A stretch of 64,000 bases of DNA from Pedobacter ghigonis (GTDB lineage: Bacteria; Bacteroidota; Bacteroidia; Sphingobacteriales; Sphingobacteriaceae), in contig NZ_CAESCM010000001.1 in NCBI RefSeq assembly GCF_903166585.1, positions 372,001-436,000 on the forward strand. The letters are read 5' to 3'. The notes beneath the pieces were generated by a model. It searched no databases. It saw only the letters and a program-made list of their open reading frames with translations, and was not told the DNA's origin. The translations under genes were made by a program, and so were the position numbers. Positions 18,068-26,463 of the stretch are shown piece by piece (positions within the stretch are counted from its first letter, which is position 1; each line of letters opens with the position of its first letter).

Positions 18068-18957
18068 AACTGAGAGTATTAATAGGAAAACATTTTAACG
18101 AAAGTTTGTTATTTCGCGGTAATTCATGGCCCTGAAATCGATTGGGCAGCAATGAAAGTAATTAAGGTAAGGGCTGCTCAAGAATTTGCCTTGATTGGTA
18201 ATATTTCGGAAACTTTTCGGATCTGCGTTATCTTGAAATACAGTTGCAGCTTACTTTTCAAATCACAAAAAGAATTAGCTGAGAAGTCACTATTCCAAGC
18301 AAAAATGTGCCATGCAAATCAGAGATAAAGCATTTTATTATTGCTCCCTTGTTTCCGCTTTATGCTCTTCCTCGGCAATATGGTGGTTAGTTCGATTGTC
18401 TCTTACTATTTTATCACCAGAATAACCACCTATCCTTTTTCCCTAAGTTATACAATATGTGTAGTAAATATTTACTTTTTTGCTTGCAGTTGTATGTAGC
18501 TTGTCTTGGCCCATGTTGTTTGTTTATTTACCTTCAAGTTAATTATTATAATAGGGCAAACAAATACCTAAAACTAGGTATTTGTTTGCCCTATTATAAC
18601 TTAACATATTATAGAAGATGACTTTCCTGAAGACACCAACTCTGATCCGCAAGTAGGGTTTAATAAGATCAACATTTCCCATTTCCTTGAGTTCTTGGAC
18701 TGGTAGTCGTTCATGTAGGACAAATCCCCAAAGCTATACGCATATGATTATGCTTACGCGGTAAATTATTATACGTAAATATTGATGGGTTTAATATCAG
18801 TATATAAGAATTATTCAGAACATATAGTATCTATATTGACTTTGCTGAACATATCTAATCTATCCATCCAAGCCCCTCCAAAAAAGAGATATGTAAATTA
18901 TGGTCCATCAGACACCCAACGCGCTCGGGGGTGATAAAAGATAAATACCTGTAAACC
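18068..18957. other. Intergenic region upstream of the giant-protein operon
   Basis: About 890 bases. The part next to 18067 must contain the operon promoter (minus strand), but no clear element was fixed. It holds the long inverted repeat at 18546-18599. No gene is supported. Confidence 0.5.
18546..18599. repeat. 25-bp perfect inverted repeat with 4-base loop
   Basis: Left arm 18546-18570 (begins TTATAATAGGGC), loop AAAC, right arm 18575-18599, no mismatch. No T-tract follows in either direction. It has no sequence similarity to the palindrome at 7799-7851 but the same size and perfection, and the two bracket the giant-protein operon. Confidence 0.85.
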
Positions 18958-19506
18958 TTAACGCTGATTATTATGAACGGTCCACACCAGATCTTCGGTG
19001 CGGTATCCAAGCTCTTTCGCCTTATTTAGATAATTGCGTTTAACCTGTTCCGGCAGTATAGGCGATCTTGAAAGTATCCACAGATAGTCCAGACTATTTC
19101 CAGCAACAAGGGCGTATCGATATTCAGGATCAATAGCGATCACATTATAACCAGCATAAAATGGTCCAAAAAAAGATACCTTTAACCGGGCTTCCTTCTG
19201 ATTTAACAGTTTTGCCTTGCCAATACTCTGCTTCCAGGCTTTCTTAACTGTATCATACCCGCGGTTGTTAACCCTTATCTGATCTCCATCTTCTATTGAA
19301 TAGCTGGCAGTGACATTGTTAAGATTTTTTTCAAACTTAAAATCCATACGTGCAATCTCATACCACTTTCCCAGATATTTTTCAGTATCGAAGGGACTAA
19401 CCGCTTTTGCGCCTTTTGGGATGCTTACTCTGCAGGCATTCCACAAAATCGAGATTGCGAAGAGTCCAAGGGTAAAACCTATCTTATTTATTGTAGTTTT
19501 TTTCAT
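18958..19506 (-). CDS. blc: Bacterial lipocalin (Blc-type outer-membrane lipoprotein)
   Basis: 182 residues from the ATG at 19506 (MKKTTINKIGFTLG); an upstream in-frame start at 19545 would put 13 polar residues before the signal peptide and is unlikely. The lipobox LWNAC gives a lipidated cysteine at about residue 25. The lipocalin signature GKWYEIAR, the central NNRGYDTVKKAW block and the YLWILSRSP strand match E. coli Blc. Family role: binds lysophospholipids or fatty acids at the inner face of the outer membrane, often under stress. Monocistronic by context, since genes on both sides are far away. Confidence 0.92.
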   Translation of the reverse strand: MKKTTINKIGFTLGLFAISILWNACRVSIPKGAKAVSPFDTEKYLGKWYEIARMDFKFEKNLNNVTASYSIEDGDQIRVNNRGYDTVKKAWKQSIGKAKLLNQKEARLKVSFFGPFYAGYNVIAIDPEYRYALVAGNSLDYLWILSRSPILPEQVKRNYLNKAKELGYRTEDLVWTVHNNQR

Positions 19507-19767
19507 CTGATAGCAAATAACTCTCTTACCCTCACCTATCGGCAAAAGGCTAATTAATACTCAAACCAACAACATGAGCGATTGTTTGCCAAATAATCGA
19601 CAATACTGCAAACGGTGGATTAGCTAAATTGAATATGGCTAAAATTTAACCAAAGAAATACGCCACCATAGATCCGAACGGAAAAAGACGAAGTTGTTCG
19701 CTAATTATTTCTCTACAGCAAAACCTTGGCTTAAGGATCATTATTGTATTTTAAACGGGTAAGCCAT

Positions 19768-20022
19768 ATGGAAAAATATGCCGTAATTATCAGTCTTGAA
19801 ATTCAGTACCATTTCCAGGTCGGACAATATCCGCTCTATCCTTAAGGAGGCTGCAAGTACAAAATTTATCACGAGGAGGCATTTGTAGCCAGACTAGAAC
19901 CTAACAGTCAGTACTTTTCGCATGTGCACCAGAATCCCGGAGACATAGACCTGGAGATTTTGCACCTTTTGGAGGAGCAAATCGAGTTGCGCCATCCAGG
20001 CGGCAGCCAATTGGGGAACTAG
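19768..20022 (+). pseudogene. Small conserved-type gene interrupted by an in-frame stop
   Basis: Frame of 85 codons starting MEKYAVIISLEIQYHF. A TAA at 19843-19845 (codon 26) interrupts it, and the same frame continues at once as GGCKYKIYHEEAFVARLEP and then IDLEILHLLEEQIELRHPGG to a TAG at 20020. The second half has the pattern of small Sphingobacteriaceae proteins (tyrosine-rich, a hydrophobic DLEILHLLEEQIE helix near the end). Reading smoothly across a single stop is strong evidence for a recently dead gene, a sequencing error or a recoded stop. I cannot name the function. Confidence 0.5.
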
Positions 20023-20168
20023 AGAATATTGAGTTTGATTTGAATAAATTTAATCTCCCGCACATTGTCACAGAATTAGGGTAAATCTTTGCAATGTCTG
20101 TTACAGCATTACCTGTTAAGTTAGTAAAACTATTGTTGAACAGCCATTTATGTAACGGATCTTTCTTT

Positions 20169-20528
20169 TTATATTGAATACGAATCACCAAACAGCAACT
20201 GCCCCTTTTGAACATACCAAAAATCTGCATATGAATCACCATGCAAGTGAACTTTGACCCTCATGTTGGGAGGTAGGGCTATAACTTTAAATAGGTCCAC
20301 TACCGTCTTTCGACCTTCTTCCATTCGAACAATCAATTCATTGGTATTTTTTTCATTGTCTATTAATTTTTGACAGTAGTTCAAAACCAGTTGCAGTTTA
20401 TCAACATCGTTCATATATGAGCCATCATATTTTACTTCGTCGTTTTTTAGCTTGATCAAATCAAGTTTTTCAACTGCGTGTTTTAGGGAATCTTCTCTAA
20501 ACTCCACCAATAACTTTTTTAGTTCCAT
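20169..20528 (-). CDS. Hypothetical protein (119 residues)
   Basis: Starts MELKKLLVEFREDSLKH. The N-terminal two thirds are charged and helical, and the C-terminal third (MRVKVHLHGDSYADFWYVQKGQLL) is beta-like and resembles a half cupin strand pair, but I do not claim the fold. No signal peptide. Convergent with the small broken gene at 19768 and divergent from the HD-domain gene at 20683, with 154 bases between. The family is not recognised. Confidence 0.6.
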   Translation of the reverse strand: MELKKLLVEFREDSLKHAVEKLDLIKLKNDEVKYDGSYMNDVDKLQLVLNYCQKLIDNEKNTNELIVRMEEGRKTVVDLFKVIALPPNMRVKVHLHGDSYADFWYVQKGQLLFGDSYSI

Positions 20529-20682
20529 AACTAAAACTTTAAAGTGAACTATAAAGATAACAAGTTGTTACCCCATATGCTAATACATTTGTACAATTAG
20601 TTAAGATGTAAAAATTTATCAATAAGGCAGCCGGGACAACGGAAGATGCCGGAATTCACAACGATTTGGTTATATTGCCAAT

Positions 20683-21219
20683 ATGAGGTCTGAACATCAA
20701 ATAAATCTTTTAATTTTTGTTGCCAAACAGCACGGAAAACAGAAACGAAAATATACTGGGGACCCGTATCCCGTTCACTTGGTTGCTGTTGCCGAATGTG
20801 CCGAAAAAAGCGAATTAGAGTTAGGGTACGAAATTGGATTATGCCATGATCTTTTCGAGGATACTGAATGCACTGAAGAACTGTTGAGAATGGCCTTACT
20901 AGAATATCGATACAATAATAAAGAAATTGATTTCATCGTGAATGGGATTTGGGAGCTAACGGATAGATTTGTTTTAGACGATTATCCTGAATTCAGCAGA
21001 AAACGTCGAAAATCTATGGAGGCTGACCGGTTAGCTACGATTAGTCCCAATAGCCAATCCATCAAATACTGTGATCTAATTGATAACACAAAATCTATTA
21101 TTAAATATGCCCCTTCATTCGCTAATATATACCTTAAAGAAAAGGCAGATATGCTTGAAGTAATGAACAAGGGAGATCTTGACCTATACACAAAAGCATT
21201 AAATAACATGCTGCAATAA
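20683..21219 (+). CDS. HD-domain phosphohydrolase, SpoT/MESH1-like
   Basis: 178 residues. The pattern of the (p)ppGpp hydrolase domain of RelA/SpoT proteins is visible: a helix with KQHGKQKRKYTGDPYPVH (metal-binding H at the end), then CHDLFEDTE (HD plus ED pair) and a late KYCDLIDNTKSI (metal-binding D). Length matches stand-alone hydrolases such as MESH1 (about 180 residues); there is no synthetase, TGS or ACT domain. It probably removes the pyrophosphate of (p)ppGpp or a related nucleotide in the cytoplasm. Single gene with an intrinsic terminator 52 bases after the stop. Confidence 0.85.
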   Translation: MRSEHQINLLIFVAKQHGKQKRKYTGDPYPVHLVAVAECAEKSELELGYEIGLCHDLFEDTECTEELLRMALLEYRYNNKEIDFIVNGIWELTDRFVLDDYPEFSRKRRKSMEADRLATISPNSQSIKYCDLIDNTKSIIKYAPSFANIYLKEKADMLEVMNKGDLDLYTKALNNMLQ

Positions 21220-21271
21220 TTCACAAGGCGGTCAAATACAGAAAACCTTCCTTTATGGTTGTGCAAATGAT

Positions 21272-21304
21272 AAAGCCTTGCAAAACTGCAAGGCTTTATT
21301 TTTA
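21272..21304 (+). terminator. Rho-independent terminator after the HD-domain gene
   Basis: Perfect 11-bp stem (AAAGCCTTGCA / TGCAAGGCTTT), 4-base loop AAAC, then TATTTTTA. Confidence 0.9.
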
Positions 21305-21382
21305 ATCTAAATCTTCCCGTTGATTTAAATATTTAAAATTATTGAACTTATCTCTCTTTGAAAAGCCAAAAATGAAAAATAC

Positions 21383-21568
21383 TTAATTTTTAGTAATGGC
21401 ATCCGATACTACCTGAACCAGCGTTGAGATATCGAATAGCATCTCAAGGTATCCATCGCAGCCATCGTCGAGGTTAACGTGCGAATAATAACACTCATTA
21501 ATATATGTATACCATACGATTTTCTGACAAAAGTTAAGATTGACAAAACAAAATGGGTAATATTATCC
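21383..21568 (-). pseudogene. Possible remnant of a short acidic protein
   Basis: A minus-strand frame open from about 21568 to a TAA at 21383-21385 reads coherently (NFCQKIVWYTYINECYYSH, then NLDDGCDGYLEMLFDIS and LVQVVSDAITKN). It has no start codon at a sensible place and no ribosome binding site. The composition is protein-like but I do not know a family. It could be the C-terminus of a decayed gene or chance. Confidence 0.25.
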
Positions 21569-21604
21569 CCATTAACTACCTAAATGAGCATAATATTACC
21601 CATT
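21552..21604. repeat. 15-bp inverted repeat
   Basis: AATGGGTAATATTAT at 21552-21566 is inverted perfectly at 21590-21604, with a 23-base centre. It lies in a 750-base gap (21305-22051) that otherwise shows no supported gene. Could be a binding site or the edge of a small decayed element. Confidence 0.6.
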
Positions 21605-22051
21605 AGTAGCTATTTCATCTTCAATTCCTTAGAGGCTTTTTTACAATATCAGGGCAAAGGTGGATGCCAATATTACCAGAGATTTAAATATACGAAAATA
21701 ACATGTTTGTAATAGGGGGATTTTCTTATGTCAATATAAACTCCATAAAAAAGGCAATTAAACCTGTTTTAAGCTTGTGAAGCTTACTATCTTATTACTT
21801 CTTTTTTCACGTAACTTATTGATAATCAGAAATAGGCTGTTTTCTAAGTTAGAAAGTATTTAGTATCCGACGCGAAGCTCCTCCAAGTCGTCGAAGTTAA
21901 GCTTTTCTTTTTCATTCAACGACTAAGCAAACCTTCTGGTGATTGGTAAATAAACAAAATCTCAGCCCGGGTTGCTAAATTCCGGCATAAAGATTTACTT
22001 TAGCTTTTCTGCTGTCCTTACTCGAAGACAAAAGATAACAAACCGACAATT

Positions 22052-22537
22052 ATGCTCATCAAACAAATAACTTTTAGCTTCTCGATTGCTTTTATTTCTT
22101 GGATAGTAGGCATTATACTGAATGAATTGCTAGCAAAAACGGCATTTTACCAGCCACGTTTAACAAAGCTTAATTTCATTAAAAATGAAAAGGTCAATAG
22201 TTTACTTGGCCTGGATTTATTTAAATATGTCCTCTTGCATTCTTTCTTTAAATTTTTCAATCCAAAGCTTTCTATGAAGAAAAAAATCATGGCAAGTGAG
22301 CTCATTGAATATCGACAAGAAATGACCAAAGCAGAGCTTAACCATCTGCTGGCATTTGGATTTATGAATGTTTTCATATTCATTAAAATCTTCCAGGGTC
22401 TGTACCTTTTTGCACTGATTATGACCTTGATCAACCTTTTGATGAATATCTATCCAGTTCTTTTGCAGCAACAAAATAAAAGGCGCATTGATAAATATCT
22501 AAATATTCTATCCTTGAGATCCGGGCTACGCAGTTGA
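22052..22537 (+). CDS. Integral membrane protein, CrtO-type acyltransferase-like
   Basis: 161 residues with an N-terminal hydrophobic helix (ITFSFSIAFISWIVGII), a central polar part (YQPRLTKLNFI ... GLDLFKYVLLHSFF ... RQEMTKAELNHLLAFGFM) and two hydrophobic segments near the C-terminus. The order (membrane helix, W/F-K motif, RxxMxxAE.NH helix, membrane hairpin) resembles the small CrtO-like glycosyl-diaponeurosporenoate acyltransferase family found widely in Bacteroidota. That assignment is by pattern only and could be wrong; a membrane protein is certain. It stands alone, with no carotenoid genes nearby. Confidence 0.6.
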   Translation: MLIKQITFSFSIAFISWIVGIILNELLAKTAFYQPRLTKLNFIKNEKVNSLLGLDLFKYVLLHSFFKFFNPKLSMKKKIMASELIEYRQEMTKAELNHLLAFGFMNVFIFIKIFQGLYLFALIMTLINLLMNIYPVLLQQQNKRRIDKYLNILSLRSGLRS

Positions 22538-22847
22538 TTGTATTTTCTATTAATCTTCATAAACATTCTCTACCGGGCTTAACTAGCCCAATAAAGAATG
22601 CTTATTGGAGAGGTCTTTTAGATGTTAACTACAAATTATTGCCTTACCAATCTGAATTTTTGCGAATTGTAAGTGTGTGCACTGTAAATTTGGATTGGGG
22701 TATCATTAGCTGTACTTCCTCCGTTAACATCGAGGTTTTTCCCTGGAGCACAGGCCGGGGTTAGATTATAATAAAATGATTGTGAGGATAACCAAACAAA
22801 TAAATAACAGGTTAATTATGACTAACTTACCAAAAACCCCTAGCTAC
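22538..22847. other. Gap before ldhA
   Basis: 310 bases. An open frame at 22534-22764 exists, but its composition is not protein-like and it lacks a ribosome binding site. The ldhA promoter should be here. Nothing else seen. Confidence 0.4.
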
Positions 22848-23834
22848 ATGAGAATTGCTGTTTTTAGTACCTGCTCCTACGACCAGGAATTTCTGGAGAA
22901 ATATAATACCGGTCACCAGCTCATCTTTTTTGAACAGGCATTGAATTTAGACAATGCCGCGCTTACCAAAGCCTTCGATGCGGTATGTCTTTTTGTAAAT
23001 GACCGGGGAGATAAGGACGTCCTTTCTGCTTTAGCGGAAAACGGCGTGAAGCTTTTGCTTCTGCGGTGTGCGGGTTTTAACAATATCGACCTTGAGGCTG
23101 CTGAAGAGTTTGGTATTAAAATCCTACGGGTACCGGCCTATTCACCCGAAGCAGTTGCTGAACACGCAATGGCCATGATCTTAACCCTTAACCGAAAAAC
23201 CCATAAAGCTTACAACAGGGTTCGGGAGGGTAACTTTTCCTTGGAATCTTTAATGGGTTTTAATCTTCATAACAGCAAAGTGGCCTTGATAGGTACGGGC
23301 AAAATTGGCAAAGCCATGTATAAAATCTTGAAAGGGTTTGGCTGCAGGATATCCGCGTTTGACCCTTATCCCGATAATGACCTACGCGCAGACGGGTTGG
23401 TTTATGCCGGTTTAGATGAAGTGATGGAGGATGCCGAGATCGTTTCATTGCACTGCCCATTAACAGATCAGTCTTTCCACATGATCAATGAACAGCGCCT
23501 TAGATATTTCAAGAAAGGTGCTATGCTGGTCAATACTAGCAGAGGCGCACTGGTCCACACCGCTGATGTGATCGATTCGCTAAAATCCGGGCACCTGGGT
23601 TATCTCGCCCTTGATGTTTATGAACAGGAGTCTGCGCTGTTCTTCCATGATCTGTCCGGAGAAGTTATCCAGGATGACCTGATTGCCCGGCTTATTTCAT
23701 TTCCCAACGTGCTGATCACTTCCCATCAGGGATTTTTTACCCAAGAGGCGATGCAGCAGATAGCCGAGATCACCTTTTCGAACGCAGATGCTTTTGCTTT
23801 AGGAAAGGCGATGACCAATGAAATCAAGCCCTGA
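22848..23834 (+). CDS. ldhA: D-lactate dehydrogenase (fermentative, LdhA type)
   Basis: 328 residues from the ATG at 22848 (MRIAVFSTCSYDQ), chosen because it aligns with the start and length (329) of E. coli LdhA (MKLAVYSTKQYD). Upstream in-frame ATGs at 22776 and 22818 add non-conserved residues. D-2-hydroxyacid dehydrogenase signatures: LLLLRCAGFNNIDL, the Rossmann motif ALIGTGKIGKAM, the VNTSRGALVHT segment with the substrate arginine, ALDVYEQE (catalytic Glu) and ITSHQGFFT (catalytic His). Reduces pyruvate to D-lactate with NADH in the cytoplasm. The truncated MFS gene starts overlapping its 3' end, so a transporter was once cotranscribed with it. Confidence 0.92.
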   Translation: MRIAVFSTCSYDQEFLEKYNTGHQLIFFEQALNLDNAALTKAFDAVCLFVNDRGDKDVLSALAENGVKLLLLRCAGFNNIDLEAAEEFGIKILRVPAYSPEAVAEHAMAMILTLNRKTHKAYNRVREGNFSLESLMGFNLHNSKVALIGTGKIGKAMYKILKGFGCRISAFDPYPDNDLRADGLVYAGLDEVMEDAEIVSLHCPLTDQSFHMINEQRLRYFKKGAMLVNTSRGALVHTADVIDSLKSGHLGYLALDVYEQESALFFHDLSGEVIQDDLIARLISFPNVLITSHQGFFTQEAMQQIAEITFSNADAFALGKAMTNEIKP

Positions 23835-24051
23835 TCGGGCAAACGGAACTGACCGTAGACAATAAGCTTAAACGGGGCTTAATCATTTCCTGGAAGCTGG
23901 GTTGCATATTTTATCTGATGCAATTTGCTATCCGGTCTTCTCCTGCACTGATGATTGGTGAGCTGTCGAATGCTTTTGCGCTGTCACCCTTTGAGATCAG
24001 CCCGATACTTGGCTCCTATTATTACACTTATGCCATAGTCTGTATATTTCA
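23831..24051 (+). pseudogene. MFS transporter N-terminal remnant
   Basis: A frame overlapping the ldhA stop reads KRGLIISWKLGCIFYLMQF, then RSSPALMIGELSNAFALSP and ISPILGSYYYTYAIVCIFQG. This is the first two membrane helices of a major facilitator of the type whose usual text is QFILRSSP..MM.EL...F..S....G.L...YYY.Y. No ATG is present at the start, and the similarity ends exactly at the left repeat of the inverted-repeat element at 24052. About 350 residues are missing. The gene was destroyed by that insertion or an associated deletion. Confidence 0.7.
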
Positions 24052-24301
24052 AGGTTCTTCCCCACCTTTGGTGGTTTTTAGTTGCTGAATACTTCAATGA
24101 TTTTAATAGAAAGTATTAACTATGATACTCCCAACGTGGTTACTCTGTCTAACATAGTTTAGATGAGCTTCCTTTTTAGCCCAGAAAAGAAAAACATTAA
24201 TTGAATTGATTATTAGCTTCATTTTTTGGATTTGAGTGTTATTAAACATATCTATCAGCCCCATAAACAAAATACTGACCACCAAAAGTTGGGAATAACC
24301 T
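24052..24301. mobile_element. 250-bp inverted-repeat element (MITE-like or IS remnant)
   Basis: The left end AGGTTCTTCCCCAC at 24052-24075 and the right end at 24278-24301 are inverted and match at 21 of 24 positions. The interior is AT-rich with no transposase that I recognise; a 60-codon minus frame (24103-24285) shows no family. The left end coincides with the point where the MFS gene loses similarity. No clear target duplication is visible, and the rest of the MFS gene does not resume on the right, so a deletion followed or accompanied insertion. Confidence 0.6.
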
Positions 24302-24754
24302 AAAAGTGTGGACTGATTCTTATTCCCAATCTGGTCTGGTCATTTTTAAACAGCATTCGGAATTTTTGACCCATTGATTCTTACCAGTATTGCCTAAAAG
24401 GCAACATTCAGCGCTAAAAAGGACGTTTTAGGCTCTGACTAAAGGAAAATTAAACGCGACAAAAAATACTCCAACAAAAGATTTATAGATTTCGATTTTA
24501 AGGCCTTTAGCGCATCGACAATTTAGTTTCTCTGTAGAAAACAATAGAGTTCGGCCAGGCTTATAGAAGGCTAAAAACCACTTAAAATGAGTCGAGTGGC
24601 CACTTTGAAGCGAAATGGAGTGAAATATAGACCGAAAAAGCTGGCCACGATCAGCGAAAACAAGTGGATACTTCCTTAATCTTTCGTCGACTTTAAAGGG
24701 TAAAATGGGGAAATCCTGCCGGAACAGAAAGACCCCGTACTTTTGCTGGATTTT
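24302..24754. other. Mixed remnant region with IS21-type end repeats
   Basis: About 450 bases without an intact gene. TGGCCACTTTGAAGCGAAAT at 24597 and TGGCCACGATCAGCGAAAAC at 24642 are two repeat units 45 bases apart, the same spacing as the first two units of the array at 3802/3847. They look like the end of a second, different IS21-family element. No transposase frame is left around them. Confidence 0.4.
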
Positions 24755-25117
24755 TCAAACAGCATTCTTTTGAGAGTTAGCAGCCCCTAAAAATAAAGAC
24801 TTGTCCCGCAGAAATGCTACAATCCAAATTAATACCAAAGGGATTGCGGGATTTAAAATCGGGGCATCCCTAGCTAACTCGGTCGCAATCGCCCCGCCAA
24901 AATAGCAGCAGAGCAAGATGAAGCCCATCCTCATGGTCTTAGGTATTGCAAATAATATGATGAAAGCCATTTCCATCAATCCCAAAATACTTGGATTATA
25001 ATGCTCCAAGCCCGCAACCGACCAGGGTAGATGAATAAATTTCATCAGACCGCTTGTGAATATCACTGCCGTTATAACTGAGGTAAGGGAGATATTTACG
25101 ATCTTATTTGTTTTCAT
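24755..25117 (-). CDS. DoxX-like small membrane protein
   Basis: 120 residues with four hydrophobic segments, the DoxX_2-type layout. The first helix ends in a SGLMKFIHLP motif (family pattern SG..KL), followed by GLMEMAFIILFAIPKTMRMG, then a third helix with CCYFGGAIATEL, and finally PLVLIWIVAFLRD. Inner-membrane protein; in related families it takes part in redox or quinone functions, but for this branch the role is not established. It follows the SnoaL-like gene by 6 bases, so the two form an operon, and both are divergent from the HxlR regulator that probably controls them. Confidence 0.85.
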   Translation of the reverse strand: MKTNKIVNISLTSVITAVIFTSGLMKFIHLPWSVAGLEHYNPSILGLMEMAFIILFAIPKTMRMGFILLCCYFGGAIATELARDAPILNPAIPLVLIWIVAFLRDKSLFLGAANSQKNAV

Positions 25118-25123
25118 CTTGGA

Positions 25124-25564
25124 TTATTGGATTAGTGTTCTTGCTTCGATTATTAAAAAATGGCCTATACGTTTTTTAATTAGCCATTTCCCATTAGAGT
25201 GGATATACTCATCATCGTATCTAACACTATAATCAGTAAGGACATCCCTCCCCTCATTTTCCCTAACCATCTTGATCTGTGAAAACAAAATTCCCGTCGC
25301 GGTATCACCATAGATCTGTACGGTATGCTGGCCATTCATTGTGAAATAGGTTTTAACTAGTGAAGCGTGCCCGTTAAATTCCTCTTCCAGCTTATCGGTC
25401 CCGGTAATACTAGCCACCTCAGTTCCATTCACGTAAACCGTATAGTTGGCATTGTGCTCGAATATGGACATCTGCTCGGATATTTTCTTTTCATCGCCTA
25501 ATATTGCGTAAGCATCTATAAGATCCCTTAGTTCCTGTTTGCTTTTTAAAATTTCTAAATTCAT
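25124..25564 (-). CDS. SnoaL-like / NTF2-fold protein
   Basis: 146 residues. The N-terminal helix ELRDLIDAYAILGDEKK and the cone-shaped sheet elements (ANYTVYVNGTEV, HTVQIYGDTATGILF, DYSVRYDDEYIHSNGKWLIKKR) are those of the SnoaL_4 branch of the NTF2-like superfamily (PF13577). These proteins bind or transform small polyketide-like or aromatic compounds, or act as scaffolds; the substrate is unknown. First gene of a two-gene operon with the DoxX-like gene, divergent from hxlR. Confidence 0.85.
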   Translation of the reverse strand: MNLEILKSKQELRDLIDAYAILGDEKKISEQMSIFEHNANYTVYVNGTEVASITGTDKLEEEFNGHASLVKTYFTMNGQHTVQIYGDTATGILFSQIKMVRENEGRDVLTDYSVRYDDEYIHSNGKWLIKKRIGHFLIIEARTLIQ

Positions 25565-25647
25565 AATTTCTACTCTTTAATTGATTATAGCCAAATCGCC
25601 CTTGGATTATTTATTTGACAAAACTACACTACATTCGCTTACAATTT

Positions 25648-25678
25648 GTTAGTCGTTACCTAAAGGTTAGTGACTAAC
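25648..25678. promoter_or_regulatory. Dyad between the SnoaL/DoxX operon and hxlR
   Basis: GTTAGTC-GTT-ACCT at 25648-25661 is mirrored by AGGT-TAGT-GACTAAC up to 25678, a nested dyad with one base of offset. It sits in the divergent promoter gap and overlaps a GTG (25670) that could be mistaken for the hxlR start. It fits an operator of a dimeric winged-helix regulator. Confidence 0.55.
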
Positions 25679-25693
25679 CAAAAGCAAACAAGC

Positions 25694-26092
25694 ATGGAAG
25701 AAAACTATAACCAGTTGGAAAACAAGGAATTTACAGATGACTGCAACAAGGTGCTCGCGGCAGTCAGCGATGCGCTATACGCGATAGGAGGTAAATGGAA
25801 ACTTATGATAATTATTGCAATGGCCAGAGGGAACCGCAGATTTACCGAACTTCAAAGACAGGTAAAGGGAATTTCTGCGAGGGTACTTTCCAGCGAACTG
25901 AAGGAGCTCGAGATGAATGGCTTTATAGTTAAAAAAGTTTCCGTGGGATATCCTGTTAGCATTGAATACGAATTATTACCCTATAGCCGAACCCTCGAAG
26001 AAGTCGTTGGCGCAATGACAAGGTGGGGAATGCAGCATAGGGAGAAGATAAAAAATGATATTATAGTTTCAAACACCGCTAAGCGAATCTGA
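25694..26092 (+). CDS. HxlR-family transcriptional regulator
   Basis: 132 residues from the ATG at 25694; the GTG at 25670 is inside the operator-like dyad and less likely. HxlR winged-helix signature: GGKWKLMIIIAMARGNRRFTEL, then ISARVLSSELKELEMNGFIV and the wing VGYPVSIEYELLPYSRTLEEVV, ending in a short dimer helix. A cysteine (DDCNKV) near the N-terminus is typical of the family and is used for redox or electrophile sensing in characterised members. Divergent from the SnoaL/DoxX genes, which it probably represses. Confidence 0.92.
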   Translation: MEENYNQLENKEFTDDCNKVLAAVSDALYAIGGKWKLMIIIAMARGNRRFTELQRQVKGISARVLSSELKELEMNGFIVKKVSVGYPVSIEYELLPYSRTLEEVVGAMTRWGMQHREKIKNDIIVSNTAKRI

Positions 26093-26463
26093 TCTCAGAC
26101 CTTTAGCTATAGTTATCTTTGATCTCTTTATCAATAAAGACTATTATTGTTTCTTCAACAGAAAAAGATAGGCCTTGAGCCTGAAAGTATTTGAATGAAA
26201 ATCAGAAGACGAGAGATTTTTTTGAGTCTTAATCCCCGTAGCTTGAATGGATCAGAAAGGATCTGTTGATCTAGCTATGCTCTGCAAGCGAAATTTTGAC
26301 ATTTTAGGCATGAAAATTTTTCATTTTTTCTGAAATTTTTTCAGAAAAATTTATCTAAAATGCTGTTGGCATTCCAGTTGTAATAACTTTTAGCGAACAT
26401 GAAGTTCAAAGTTTAATTAATTGTAAGTTTTAATCATTAAATCAAATTAAGGAGGACAGACCT
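26093..26463 (+). promoter_or_regulatory. Leader region of the hsp20 gene
   Basis: 370 bases with no gene. A dyad TTTTTCTGAAA (26325-26335) and TTTCAGAAAAA (26339-26349) lies about 115 bases before the hsp20 start; it may be an operator or leader hairpin. A strong ribosome binding site AGGAGG precedes the ATG. No CIRCE (TTAGCACTC-N9) element is seen. Confidence 0.45.

Noticed and set aside
19901..20242. 113-codon minus-strand frame
   Set aside because: Opposite strand of the broken small gene at 19768-20022 and overlapping the C-terminus of the 119-residue gene; composition not protein-like.
24103..24285. 60-codon minus-strand frame in the inverted-repeat element
   Set aside because: Short, AT-driven, no transposase motif; treated as interior of a MITE-like element.
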